A stretch of DNA of 64,000 nucleotides. Origin: Erysipelotrichaceae bacterium 66202529. GTDB taxonomy: Bacteria; Bacillota_I; Bacilli_A; Erysipelotrichales; Erysipelotrichaceae. Shown here piece after piece: positions 42,119 to 50,041 of the stretch. The translations under genes were made by a program, and so were the position numbers. The notes under the pieces were generated by a model. The model was not told the origin of the DNA. It saw nothing but the letters and a program-made list of their open reading frames with translations, and made no database searches. Location: NCBI GenBank assembly GCA_017161075.1, contig CP046174.1:3844001-3908000 (forward strand). Reading direction: 5' to 3'. Numbering within the stretch: position 1 is the first letter of the stretch; the number at the start of each line of letters is the position of its first letter.

Positions 42119-42946
42119 TCAGATAATGCCAAGTAATCCGCCAATGATTCCAATTGCGAATAATATTAACAGAACCTTGTTTACACTTACTTTCTTATTC
42201 ATCAAATAAAAGGTCAGCATGACCATACCAAACGGTAACAGATTGTTTACAACCTTATCCAGAATATCCGTTTGTACTGCAAGCTTGTTGTCACCGAGTG
42301 CTATTTCCGCAGTAGATGTCAGCTTTACCGTGGTGGCCGCAAGTGCTCCAATGGTGATTGAACCCATAGCGGTTACCATTGTCATGATTTTTTCCATCTT
42401 ACCGCCGCTGAAGAATTCACCGACAAAATCGCGTCCCTTGTCATACGCCTTGCGGTACAGCGTATAGCTGATACCAAAGTTCAATGCCAGCGTTACAAAG
42501 AAATAGAAGATTGGCCCCAAAAGATTTCCTTCCTGACCGATGGAGATTGCGATAGAACCGATAATAGGTATCAGCGTTCCCTGTCGCAGTGTGTCACCAA
42601 TTCCTGCCAGCGGCCCCATCAGGGAAGTCTTTACCGCACTGATGGCCAGTCCGTCAATTTCTGCACCGCTTGCCTTTTCTTCTTCCATTGCAATGGTAAG
42701 GCCAAGAATTACTGGCCCAACAAGTGCAAATTCTGAGTTATAAAACTCCATATGACGCTGACAGGCTTCGGCACGCTCCTCAGGATCCGTATATAGCTTA
42801 GCGATTACATTTTTCATCCCGGAGAAAAATCCAGGAGCCTGCAGACGTTCATAGCTGCAGCAGGCCTGTGCAAATACCTCAAACATGAAATAGGATGTAT
42901 TCAAATCTTTTATAGTCAGCTTTCTTTCTGTCATCTGTTCACTCAT
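42119..42946 (-). CDS. PTS mannose-family EIID component (locus C)
   Basis: 275 residues. LTIKDLNTSYFMFEVFAQ at the N-terminus, YERLQAPGFFSGM, the GPLAGIGDTLRQG loop, and a C-terminal membrane helix ending IIGGLLGII. Overlaps IIC by ATGA. Forms the sugar channel with IIC. Confidence 0.93.
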   Translation of the reverse strand: MSEQMTERKLTIKDLNTSYFMFEVFAQACCSYERLQAPGFFSGMKNVIAKLYTDPEERAEACQRHMEFYNSEFALVGPVILGLTIAMEEEKASGAEIDGLAISAVKTSLMGPLAGIGDTLRQGTLIPIIGSIAISIGQEGNLLGPIFYFFVTLALNFGISYTLYRKAYDKGRDFVGEFFSGGKMEKIMTMVTAMGSITIGALAATTVKLTSTAEIALGDNKLAVQTDILDKVVNNLLPFGMVMLTFYLMNKKVSVNKVLLILFAIGIIGGLLGII

Positions 42947-43710
42947 TCTTCATTCCCTGCCTTTCCAAATTTCAAATCGCCATAAAAGTAAGCAACGATT
43001 GCTGCAAAGATGGATACCACCAGCATACTCAAGCCGGAATATGTTTCCAGAAAGAAGCCCAGTGTAAAGAAAATCAGGATACCGTTTCTTGTATTCAGCA
43101 TACGAATGATCATAGCGATACCGATTGCAGGAAGTATTCCTCCAATTACGCTCAGTATATGCAACGGCTTTCCAGCCAGCATGTCCAGCAGTCCCTGTGT
43201 AGCCGGAGCACCAAAGTATACAAGCAGTGCACAGGGAATCATCGTCACAGCATATCCAAAGAGCTGCGTTGGAACCAGTTGCCAGAATGCCATTTTTTTA
43301 ATGTCACCGGTAACTGCATATTTGTCCATCTGATGCACGAAATAAATATTCACTGTCTGTCGAAGTGTCCAAACCATCGTTCCCATAACCCCGAGCGGAA
43401 CTGCAATTGACATGGCAACCTGCGGTGTGGCATTCGCACTCAAAGCAAGCGCCGTTCCAACAACTCCACCAATACCAGGATCGGTAGGCAGCGTACCTCC
43501 CGCATTTACGAACCCTAGATATAATGTATTGATCGTAGCACCCATGATACAGCCTTCCACCGGCTTCCCAAGAATAAGACCAACAATCGTACCGGCACAT
43601 ATTGGCTGGCGAATGGATACACTTCCCAGTCCGGTCAGCCAGGGAACCCCGTTGTTTGTTAAATAATAAAGCGTACCAATCAGAATGGCTTGAATAATTG
43701 AAATCTGCAT
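42943..43710 (-). CDS. PTS mannose-family EIIC component (locus C)
   Basis: 255 residues, multi-spanning. QPICAGTIVGLILGKPVEG and GATINTLYLGFVNAGGTL are the family hallmarks. Transport channel of the locus C PTS. Start at 43710 follows AAAGGAGATAAGTT. Confidence 0.93.
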   Translation of the reverse strand: MQISIIQAILIGTLYYLTNNGVPWLTGLGSVSIRQPICAGTIVGLILGKPVEGCIMGATINTLYLGFVNAGGTLPTDPGIGGVVGTALALSANATPQVAMSIAVPLGVMGTMVWTLRQTVNIYFVHQMDKYAVTGDIKKMAFWQLVPTQLFGYAVTMIPCALLVYFGAPATQGLLDMLAGKPLHILSVIGGILPAIGIAMIIRMLNTRNGILIFFTLGFFLETYSGLSMLVVSIFAAIVAYFYGDLKFGKAGNEE

Positions 43711-43735
43711 AACTTATCTCCTTTCAGCAATTAGC

Positions 43736-44155
43736 TTATAATTGAAACTGATTTCTCAAATCCAAAATACTGTTCCCACCAACTTCTAATGCGTGCTGCT
43801 TCAGCTCTTCCATCTTCATAAAGCTCTTGCTTGTAGCCACTTCAAGAAGAATAGGTAGATTTACCCCTGTAATACATTCCGAGCGAACTGTACCCTGCAG
43901 CTCGTGCATCGCTCTGGCTGTTGCATTGGATGGACTACCGCCAAACAAATCTGTCAGTATCAGCACTCCATCTCCCTGTGAGCAAGCATTCAATCTGCAT
44001 ATCGCCTCCTTAATTGTATCCTTCAGACTGTCAACACTGTCTCCATGATATAAACCATGACTCTCGATCAGCGGGGCTTCTCCCATAATCAGTGCTGCAC
44101 TTGACAATAGCGCCTGTGCAAGATCGCCATGTGTCACCAATAACACTGCAACCAT
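43736..44155 (-). CDS. PTS mannose-family EIIA component (locus C)
   Basis: 139 residues with phospho-accepting His9 in LLVTHGDLAQ, LTDLFGGSPSNATA and TGVNLPILLEVA. First gene of locus C, following a strong AGGAGGAGG ribosome site. Its promoter region is shared with the divergent PRD regulator at 44491. Confidence 0.93.
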   Translation of the reverse strand: MVAVLLVTHGDLAQALLSSAALIMGEAPLIESHGLYHGDSVDSLKDTIKEAICRLNACSQGDGVLILTDLFGGSPSNATARAMHELQGTVRSECITGVNLPILLEVATSKSFMKMEELKQHALEVGGNSILDLRNQFQL

Positions 44156-44219
44156 ATTTCTACCTCCTCCTGTTCACTCGCTGCCGTTGATTTCGACAGT
44201 AGCTCTTAATTTCGAGTGT

Positions 44220-44247
44220 ATTGTAACACGCGATTTTCGCCACACAA
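44220..44247 (-). promoter_or_regulatory. Candidate promoter of locus C
   Basis: On the minus strand TTGTGT (44242-44247) and TACAAT (44220-44225) are 16 bases apart, 65 bases upstream of the IIA start. The -35 is poor, as expected of an activator-dependent promoter. A long dyad lies just upstream at 44258. Confidence 0.4.
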
Positions 44248-44257
44248 AATCCTGTAT

Positions 44258-44289
44258 ATATTTACACATTATTCGAATTGTGTAAATAT
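44258..44289. promoter_or_regulatory. Dyad operator candidate between locus C and its regulator
   Basis: ATATTTACACA and TGTGTAAATAT form a perfect 11-bp inverted repeat with a 10-base spacer, centred between the divergent transcription units. A further partial half site TTTGTAAATAT lies to its right. Probable binding site of the PRD regulator at 44491. Confidence 0.6.
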
Positions 44290-44490
44290 AATCCTTTGTA
44301 AATATCGGCTATTTCGTTTTATTTTCACTAGAAAGAAAACGGTTTTTTTATTATTTAAAGATATCTGCGTAATTTTTTGCACAATCTAAAGAAAGAAAAA
44401 ATACATTTTCTTCTTTTGTGTGTAATCGTTTTGACCATTTTACACCAAATAATTTATTTTTTTGCTATAATGAAAAAAAGGAGGATATGT

Positions 44491-46914
44491 ATGGATAAGA
44501 AAAAGGAAGAGGTTTACCAGCACCTGGTGCAGCATACAGCGAAGCATCTGCAACAAAAAGGCGGTTTGGGAAGAGATGCGCTGAATATCAGTATAGATTT
44601 ACAGATGGACCGCTCCAATGTTTCACGCTTGCTGAATCAGCTGCATCATGAAGGAAGACTAATCAAAACACAGGGCAGACCAACCTTATTTTTTGCAAGA
44701 ACACCCCTGGAAAATGAGTATCCGGATGTGCATGTACCTAGCATTATTCCCAAGGGAAAAAGCATTCATAGCTATCTGAAGGAAGAGCTTGAGCAGAAAA
44801 ATGAGCTGACGCAGGCTGATGTTTTCCGGCAATACCTTGCCAATCGCAATACCAGCAGCATGTTTGAGCCAATTCAAAGGGCTAAGTCCGCGCTACTCTA
44901 TCCGCCACAGGGATTAAATGTTCTCTTATACGGTGATCCCTGCGTCGGCAAGCTGAATTTTGCAAAATCCATGTATCAGTTCTGCCTGCAGCATGAAATC
45001 TTCAGCCGCAATTCCCGAATGGTTGTATTTGACTGTCTGAATTATGCAGATCAGGAGCCTGAAAAAATTCTTAGTAAGCTGTATGGTCATTATGATGGAA
45101 GTCACCTGAAAAAGGGGCTTTTGGAATTAAGCAGAAACGGTATGCTCATTCTGAATCATATGGATAGTCTATCCTTTTCCGCACTGACCAGTCTGTACAA
45201 CAGCATCATCAGCCATTCTTATAGTCCTGTGCAGCTGCCATCCAAGGAATATCCAATCCGCTCACTCATTATCGGGATTTCCAATTCAGAAAATATGATT
45301 TTGAATCCGGATATCCGCCGCTGCTTTCCTATGCAGATTCATATCCCCTGTCTCCGGGAGAAATCTATACAGGAAATGCTTGTGCTCACGATGCAGTATT
45401 TCCAGGAGGAGGCTCAACACATTGATAAGACGATTCGTATTTCCAAGGGTGCTCTCAGCTGCTTTGTCATGTCAGACTATTCCGGAAATCTTCCCCATTT
45501 ACACGCAGAAATCAAGCAGGCCTGCGCTCACGCGTTTCGTAATTACCTTGAGCAGGAGGCTTTGTTTGTAAACATTGATTATGATGATATTTCTACGCAG
45601 GTGCTAACGGATATATATGATGTGAATGAGCGTATGAGTGAGCTGGATAATATTCTTCACCTTTTCGATGGCGAGTATTTATTCTTTTCTGCCTTAAAAC
45701 AGAATCAGGAGTTGGAATTGCTGTATGACCTCAATGACAGCACGGATAAACGGGATAGTTATTTGGAAAGTATTGATGATAAACTGATTAACCTATGTAT
45801 ACAGGATATCAATTCAGCAATCAATATTCATCTGAATACCATCCGGTCGGTTATGCTGAAGCAGGTATACGATCTGCTGTATCCCATTTTACAGAAAAGT
45901 CCGATTTGTAAAAATGAGAATCTGCTCTATGGATTACTGCTTCATGTTTCCAATACAATCAAACGGATCCGCAGCGGGAACCGGGAGCTTGGCTTTCGCA
46001 AAGGAGAGTATCGGATTGCTAAGGAAGATGATTATGAATGTGCAAGAAACATTGTAGAGCATATACATATTCATCAGGATTTGCAGCTGCCTCCGGAGGA
46101 AATAGATTATATAGCAACCTATCTGTATCTGTCATCACAATGGATCGATAGCAATTATATACAGCTGCTGATTATCAGTATGGAAAATGATACAGCAAGG
46201 GAGTATGCCGATTATCTGAACAGTTTATCCTTTAAATCAGAGATACACTGGCTGCGACTTCACACCTTAAGCTCACTGGAAAAGAACATGACGCTTATTA
46301 CGGAAGCCATGCAGAACATCAATCGGGGAAAAGGGGTAGTGATTGCCACAGACTGTAGTGCTGTAATGATGAATGAACAGATGCTGAAGCAAAAAAGTGA
46401 TGTGGAATTCACCATAGTTACGGATATTTCAGTAAAAACGCTCATGTCTATTGTGGAAAAGATGGAGTCTCTTGGCTCCACATTAAGTTCCATTCAATAC
46501 TTTCGACAGGAAAGCAAAAAGGATGCTGCTAATGTAAGTGAAACGGAAACACATGCACAGGAACTGCTAAACGATATTACAAATAAAGTACTATCTGAAT
46601 CACTGGTATTTCTGAATCCACACAAGGTCTGTCAGTCTCTATTCAATGTATTGATCAATATTCTGCATGATTTGAATATTTCCTATACAGATGATTTGTT
46701 GATTAAGTTCATATTTCACAGTGGATTTATGATTGAGCGCTGCATACGAAAAGAGCCCCTGTCCTATCCAAAGGCCAGAGGCATCATCAATCAGTATGAT
46801 CAGATGTATTATATAATGGAGAAGAATTTTGAGATTATCTCTGAAATATTCAACGTTACGATTCCTTCTTCCGAAATGGCGATGATTATGGAGATATTCC
46901 TCCCATATATGTAG
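44491..46914 (+). CDS. PRD-type (LevR-like) transcriptional regulator with degenerate AAA and EIIA domains
   Basis: 807 residues from the ATG at 44491 after AAAGGAGGATATGT. Winged helix LQMDRSNVSRLLNQLH (about 37-52), nearly the same as in the 33360 regulator. The P-loop is reduced to GDPCVGKL (148-155), the Walker B equivalent is GMLILNHMDSL, and the GAFTGA position reads KLYGHYDGSHL, so ATP-driven sigma-54 activation is unlikely. The EIIA-like domain has Met (LLIISMENDTA) where a phospho-His is expected. PRD-like helices follow, the last with LIKFIFHSGFMIER. Divergent from locus C, its probable target. Regulation by PRD histidines remains possible. Confidence 0.84.
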   Translation: MDKKKEEVYQHLVQHTAKHLQQKGGLGRDALNISIDLQMDRSNVSRLLNQLHHEGRLIKTQGRPTLFFARTPLENEYPDVHVPSIIPKGKSIHSYLKEELEQKNELTQADVFRQYLANRNTSSMFEPIQRAKSALLYPPQGLNVLLYGDPCVGKLNFAKSMYQFCLQHEIFSRNSRMVVFDCLNYADQEPEKILSKLYGHYDGSHLKKGLLELSRNGMLILNHMDSLSFSALTSLYNSIISHSYSPVQLPSKEYPIRSLIIGISNSENMILNPDIRRCFPMQIHIPCLREKSIQEMLVLTMQYFQEEAQHIDKTIRISKGALSCFVMSDYSGNLPHLHAEIKQACAHAFRNYLEQEALFVNIDYDDISTQVLTDIYDVNERMSELDNILHLFDGEYLFFSALKQNQELELLYDLNDSTDKRDSYLESIDDKLINLCIQDINSAINIHLNTIRSVMLKQVYDLLYPILQKSPICKNENLLYGLLLHVSNTIKRIRSGNRELGFRKGEYRIAKEDDYECARNIVEHIHIHQDLQLPPEEIDYIATYLYLSSQWIDSNYIQLLIISMENDTAREYADYLNSLSFKSEIHWLRLHTLSSLEKNMTLITEAMQNINRGKGVVIATDCSAVMMNEQMLKQKSDVEFTIVTDISVKTLMSIVEKMESLGSTLSSIQYFRQESKKDAANVSETETHAQELLNDITNKVLSESLVFLNPHKVCQSLFNVLINILHDLNISYTDDLLIKFIFHSGFMIERCIRKEPLSYPKARGIINQYDQMYYIMEKNFEIISEIFNVTIPSSEMAMIMEIFLPYM

Positions 46915-47087
46915 AATGTGTTCGTTTACTCTATCAAGTTCATCGTATGATAATAAACATAATCAAACGAAATGTGAACCAAAAGCAACGGTAAAAGAAG
47001 CACCCTATAGGAATTGCAGCTCACTGCTGCTTTATCCTAAGAATGTACGTGTGTGTTTCTCTTAATTACACATCTATCTATTGCATT

Positions 47088-47819
47088 TTAGAAATTCTCC
47101 AATGCTGTGCTCACAATTTTCTGTATGGTATCATCAACCAGTGTAACACAGTTCGGATGCAGCCATAGCAGAGATGCCGGAGTCGAGGTTGATATTCTCT
47201 GACTCATAAATGCCTGATAAGCGGCTTCCTTTCGTTCACCGCAAACCAGCATAATTATTTGTTTCGCTGTGAATATACCCTGCAATCCTATCGTCAAGCC
47301 GCCCTTTGGCGCATATCCCTTCACCATATCGTGGGTTTTTGTCTTTTCATCCAGCTCAGCAAAATGTGCGTTCAGAACAAGCGAATCCGCTGGCTCATTC
47401 AGTCCGAGATGTCCATTCATTCCCAACCCGAGAATCATCACATCAATCGGATGCTCTGTTAGAAACATATCCATCTTTTCCAGCTCCTGCTGGATGTCTG
47501 GTGCATTGGAGACAAACTCGATAACCTCCTTTGGCTGCATATACAGCTTTTCAAACAGATGCTTTTTTAGAAAGGTTGTGCAGGTACACGCATCATCCGG
47601 CTTTACTCCATACCATTCATCTAGCTTAACGAAGGTTACCTGTGAAAGATCTATGCATTCTCTGTTCACAGCTTCACACACGATCTCATACATCCCTTCA
47701 GGTGAGCTTCCGGTCGCAAGACATATTACTGCATCCTTCTTATTACGCAGTGTATTTAACAACAGCTCTGCCCCTTTTTGTGACATTCTTTCATAATTTT
47801 CTGTATGTATCAGCTTCAT
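47088..47819 (-). CDS. Galactosamine/glucosamine-6-phosphate deaminase (AgaI-like)
   Basis: 243 residues of the NagB/AgaI/6-phosphogluconolactonase fold. CLATGSSPEGMY binds phosphate; FVKLDEWYG holds the catalytic acidic pair; LGLGMNGHLGLNEP carries the catalytic His. The order of motifs (AVICLATG, VTFVKLDEW, TFLKKHL, STSTPASLLWLHPN) recalls E. coli AgaI more than NagB. It should convert a 6-phospho amino sugar into the ketose phosphate plus ammonia. Last gene of the sigma-54 PTS operon, separated from IID by a hairpin. This is the best clue that the third PTS takes up an amino sugar. Confidence 0.85.
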   Translation of the reverse strand: MKLIHTENYERMSQKGAELLLNTLRNKKDAVICLATGSSPEGMYEIVCEAVNRECIDLSQVTFVKLDEWYGVKPDDACTCTTFLKKHLFEKLYMQPKEVIEFVSNAPDIQQELEKMDMFLTEHPIDVMILGLGMNGHLGLNEPADSLVLNAHFAELDEKTKTHDMVKGYAPKGGLTIGLQGIFTAKQIIMLVCGERKEAAYQAFMSQRISTSTPASLLWLHPNCVTLVDDTIQKIVSTALENF

Positions 47820-47838
47820 ATAATCCTCCTTTTTTTGA

Positions 47839-47872
47839 AAAAGCTATCCGCAGAAATTTGTGGATAGCTTTT
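47839..47872 (-). terminator. Intra-operon hairpin before the deaminase gene
   Basis: AAAAGCTATCC pairs perfectly with GGATAGCTTTT around a 12-base loop and is followed on the minus strand by TTTTTC. It lies between IID and the deaminase and probably lowers, rather than abolishes, deaminase transcription. Confidence 0.65.
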
Positions 47873-47884
47873 GAATTATCTTTT

Positions 47885-48682
47885 TTATACAAGTCCGACC
47901 CATGCGCCCAGAATGGAAAGCACAATGATGGAAACAATCAAAACGATTGGGTTCGCCTGTTTTTTCTTTAACAGCCAGAATAGCAGCAGAGTTACGCACA
48001 TTGGCAGGAAGTTCGGGAAAATACGGTCAAAGAACTCTGTCTGTACTGCAACCTCGATACCGCCATCCACCTTAATGACCGGCAGCAGATTGATTGTTAC
48101 ATAGGATGCTATCAGGGCACCGATAACGGTGATACCCAGAATGGTTGCGGAATTGGCAATCATATCGGAGTTTTCCGTAATCATATCTATTGATTTTGTA
48201 CCCAGTGTATATCCAAGACGTGTCCATACAATACGCAGGATCCAGATTACAACATAGGTCAGGAAGAAAATAATTGGACCCAGAATTGATCCCTGGGATG
48301 CAAAGGAACAGGAGATACCTGCAACGATTGGCAGAATGGTGAACCAGAAAATCGCATCACCGATACCTGCGATCGGGCCAAACAGAGCCAGCTTCAGACC
48401 CTTGATAGCATCACGGGTTCCTCCACCTTCCTCCAATGACATCATTAAGCCCATCAAAAAGCCTACCAAATTTGGATGTGTATTGATGAATTCCAGGTTA
48501 TCTGTCATAGCGGCAGATAATTTCTCCTTATCGTCTCCGTATACCTTTTCCAGAGCAGGCAGCATAGCCCATGTGAATCCACAGGACTGCATACGTTCAT
48601 AGTTGAAGGATGCCTGCAGGAATGAAGAACGGATACCAAGCATTGTTATATCGTGTTTTGTTAATTTTTTAGATGCCGACAT
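47885..48682 (-). CDS. PTS mannose-family EIID component (sigma-54 operon)
   Basis: 265 residues from the ATG at 48682 after GGAGGTGACACGC. LTKHDITMLGIRSSFLQASF, YERMQSCGFTWAMLPAL and the FGPIAGIGDAIFWF loop identify EIID; the C-terminal membrane helix ends GAWVGLV. Its start lies within the IIC gene end. Confidence 0.93.
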   Translation of the reverse strand: MSASKKLTKHDITMLGIRSSFLQASFNYERMQSCGFTWAMLPALEKVYGDDKEKLSAAMTDNLEFINTHPNLVGFLMGLMMSLEEGGGTRDAIKGLKLALFGPIAGIGDAIFWFTILPIVAGISCSFASQGSILGPIIFFLTYVVIWILRIVWTRLGYTLGTKSIDMITENSDMIANSATILGITVIGALIASYVTINLLPVIKVDGGIEVAVQTEFFDRIFPNFLPMCVTLLLFWLLKKKQANPIVLIVSIIVLSILGAWVGLV

Positions 48683-49472
48683 GCGTGTCACCTCCTGTTA
48701 CTCCTGCATTTCTGACAGCTTCTTCAATTTCATCTTTTCTCTGTTTAACACCAAAGAAGTCAATCAGTGCAAATACTGCCCCAAGCAGTGCCACCGGCAG
48801 CAGATTCGGCATTTCGCAGAAGCATGCCATCAGGAAACCAGCGATAAAATACGGTGTATATTTTACTTTCATCATAACGCGAAGCAGCATTGCGAAACCT
48901 ACTGCAGGAAGAATACCACCGGCAACCTCCAGACCATGCGTGATGACTGCAGGCAATGCATTTACGAAGTCTGCCATCGGCTGCTGTGCAACATAGGTAC
49001 AAAGGAAGGCCAGAACACCATATGTCAATGAAATGATGGCCATGGTTGTGAAGTTGATGCGGCGGATTCCCTTAACATCAGCTTCCGCAGCACATTTGTC
49101 GGCTTTTCCCATGAAGAATGAGAATGCGGAATAATAGAACAGAATTACATACTGTCCCAGGAAAGAGAACGGCAGACAAAGACCCAGTGCAGCTTTCGGA
49201 TCACAGCCTGTTGTATAAGCAAGTACCGTCCCCATCAGACCTGCGAATACCGGATTTGGCGGCTGTGTTCCACCTGCCGGTGTCAAGCCTGCGAATGCAA
49301 GCTCGATCAAAGCACCGACCTTCAGTCCCAGTGTAATATCACCCAAAATTAGTCCCGTCAGTGTCGATACGATCAGCGGACGGAAGATAAAGAACGCTTC
49401 GAGGAAGAAATCAAGACCGACGATAATCGTCATAACGGTCAGAAGGATTCCCTGTAAAAGTGTAATCTCCAT
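48669..49472 (-). CDS. PTS mannose-family EIIC component (sigma-54 operon)
   Basis: 267 residues with RPLIVSTLTGLILGDITLG and GALIELAFAGLTPAGGTQPP, the EIIC hallmarks of the AgaW/mannose group. It overlaps IID by 14 bases at the chosen starts. Together with IIB and IID it forms a PTS lacking its own IIA gene in this window. Confidence 0.93.
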   Translation of the reverse strand: MEITLLQGILLTVMTIIVGLDFFLEAFFIFRPLIVSTLTGLILGDITLGLKVGALIELAFAGLTPAGGTQPPNPVFAGLMGTVLAYTTGCDPKAALGLCLPFSFLGQYVILFYYSAFSFFMGKADKCAAEADVKGIRRINFTTMAIISLTYGVLAFLCTYVAQQPMADFVNALPAVITHGLEVAGGILPAVGFAMLLRVMMKVKYTPYFIAGFLMACFCEMPNLLPVALLGAVFALIDFFGVKQRKDEIEEAVRNAGVTGGDTHVGI

Positions 49473-49500
49473 GTTACTTTCATCTCCTTTTCAGATTTAG

Positions 49501-49968
49501 TTATTCAATTGCGGATTTTGGATCTCCGGGTACATCCTGTGCGTACACATTGATACCTTTTGATACCAGATACTTCAAATCATCCATGTCCTCATCATCG
49601 ACATAGACCTTCTTTGTCAATGCGCGTTTTCCCTCAGAGAAGTGCATGTTTCCAACATTGACCTCCTTCAGATCCACACCGGCCTCCACCAGACGGCGGA
49701 CATCCTTTGGTGTACGGCATACGATAAAGATTTTCTGCTCCGGTGCTGCATTGCCGATGATGGCTGCTGTTTTTTCAATACTGAAGAAACGAATTCCCAC
49801 ACCGGATGATTTTGCAGTGACGCTCATCAGTGACTGCTGGATTCTGTCCTCTGCTGCAGTATCATCCGCAACAACAATCAGATTAGCTCCCAGTGTCTTT
49901 GTCCATGTGACCCCAACTTGTCCATGTACCAGACGATTGTCAATTCTTGTTAATAGAATATTCGGCAT
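49501..49968 (-). CDS. PTS mannose/fructose/sorbose-family EIIB component (sigma-54 operon)
   Basis: 155 residues. Phospho-accepting His15 in TRIDNRLVHGQVGVTW; NVGNMHFSEGKRALTKKVYV and the closing YAQDVPGDPKSAI match the N-acetylgalactosamine-type (AgaV) subgroup. Start at 49968 follows GGAGGTGGAATAT. First gene after the sigma-54 promoter at 49996-50013. Confidence 0.93.
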   Translation of the reverse strand: MPNILLTRIDNRLVHGQVGVTWTKTLGANLIVVADDTAAEDRIQQSLMSVTAKSSGVGIRFFSIEKTAAIIGNAAPEQKIFIVCRTPKDVRRLVEAGVDLKEVNVGNMHFSEGKRALTKKVYVDDEDMDDLKYLVSKGINVYAQDVPGDPKSAIE

Positions 49969-49995
49969 ATATTCCACCTCCATTCACTTTTATAC

Positions 49996-50013
49996 AAGCA
50001 AGAAACGTGCCAA
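49996..50013 (-). promoter_or_regulatory. Sigma-54 promoter of the PTS IIB-IIC-IID-deaminase operon
   Basis: On the minus strand TTGGCACGTTTCTTGCTT fits the -24/-12 consensus TGGCACG-N4-TTGCW at every defined position. Transcription should start near 49986, giving a leader of about 18 bases before the IIB start. The adjacent gene encodes a LevR-type activator with a GAYTGA loop. Confidence 0.92.
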
Positions 50014-50034
50014 CTTTCTGTCGCAGCACGTTTC
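50002..50034 (-). terminator. Hairpin after the LevR-type gene, overlapping the sigma-54 promoter
   Basis: GAAACGTGC and GCACGTTTC form a perfect 9-bp inverted repeat with a 15-base loop, followed on the minus strand by TTGCTTGT. The downstream arm contains part of the -24 element. It may end the activator transcript weakly, or it may be a protein-binding dyad. Confidence 0.45.
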
Positions 50035-50041
50035 GCTTTAT

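Noticed and set aside
44325..44350. cre site GAAAACGGTTTTTT near the 44491 regulator
   Set aside because: About three mismatches to the cre consensus and in a low-complexity run; too weak to call.
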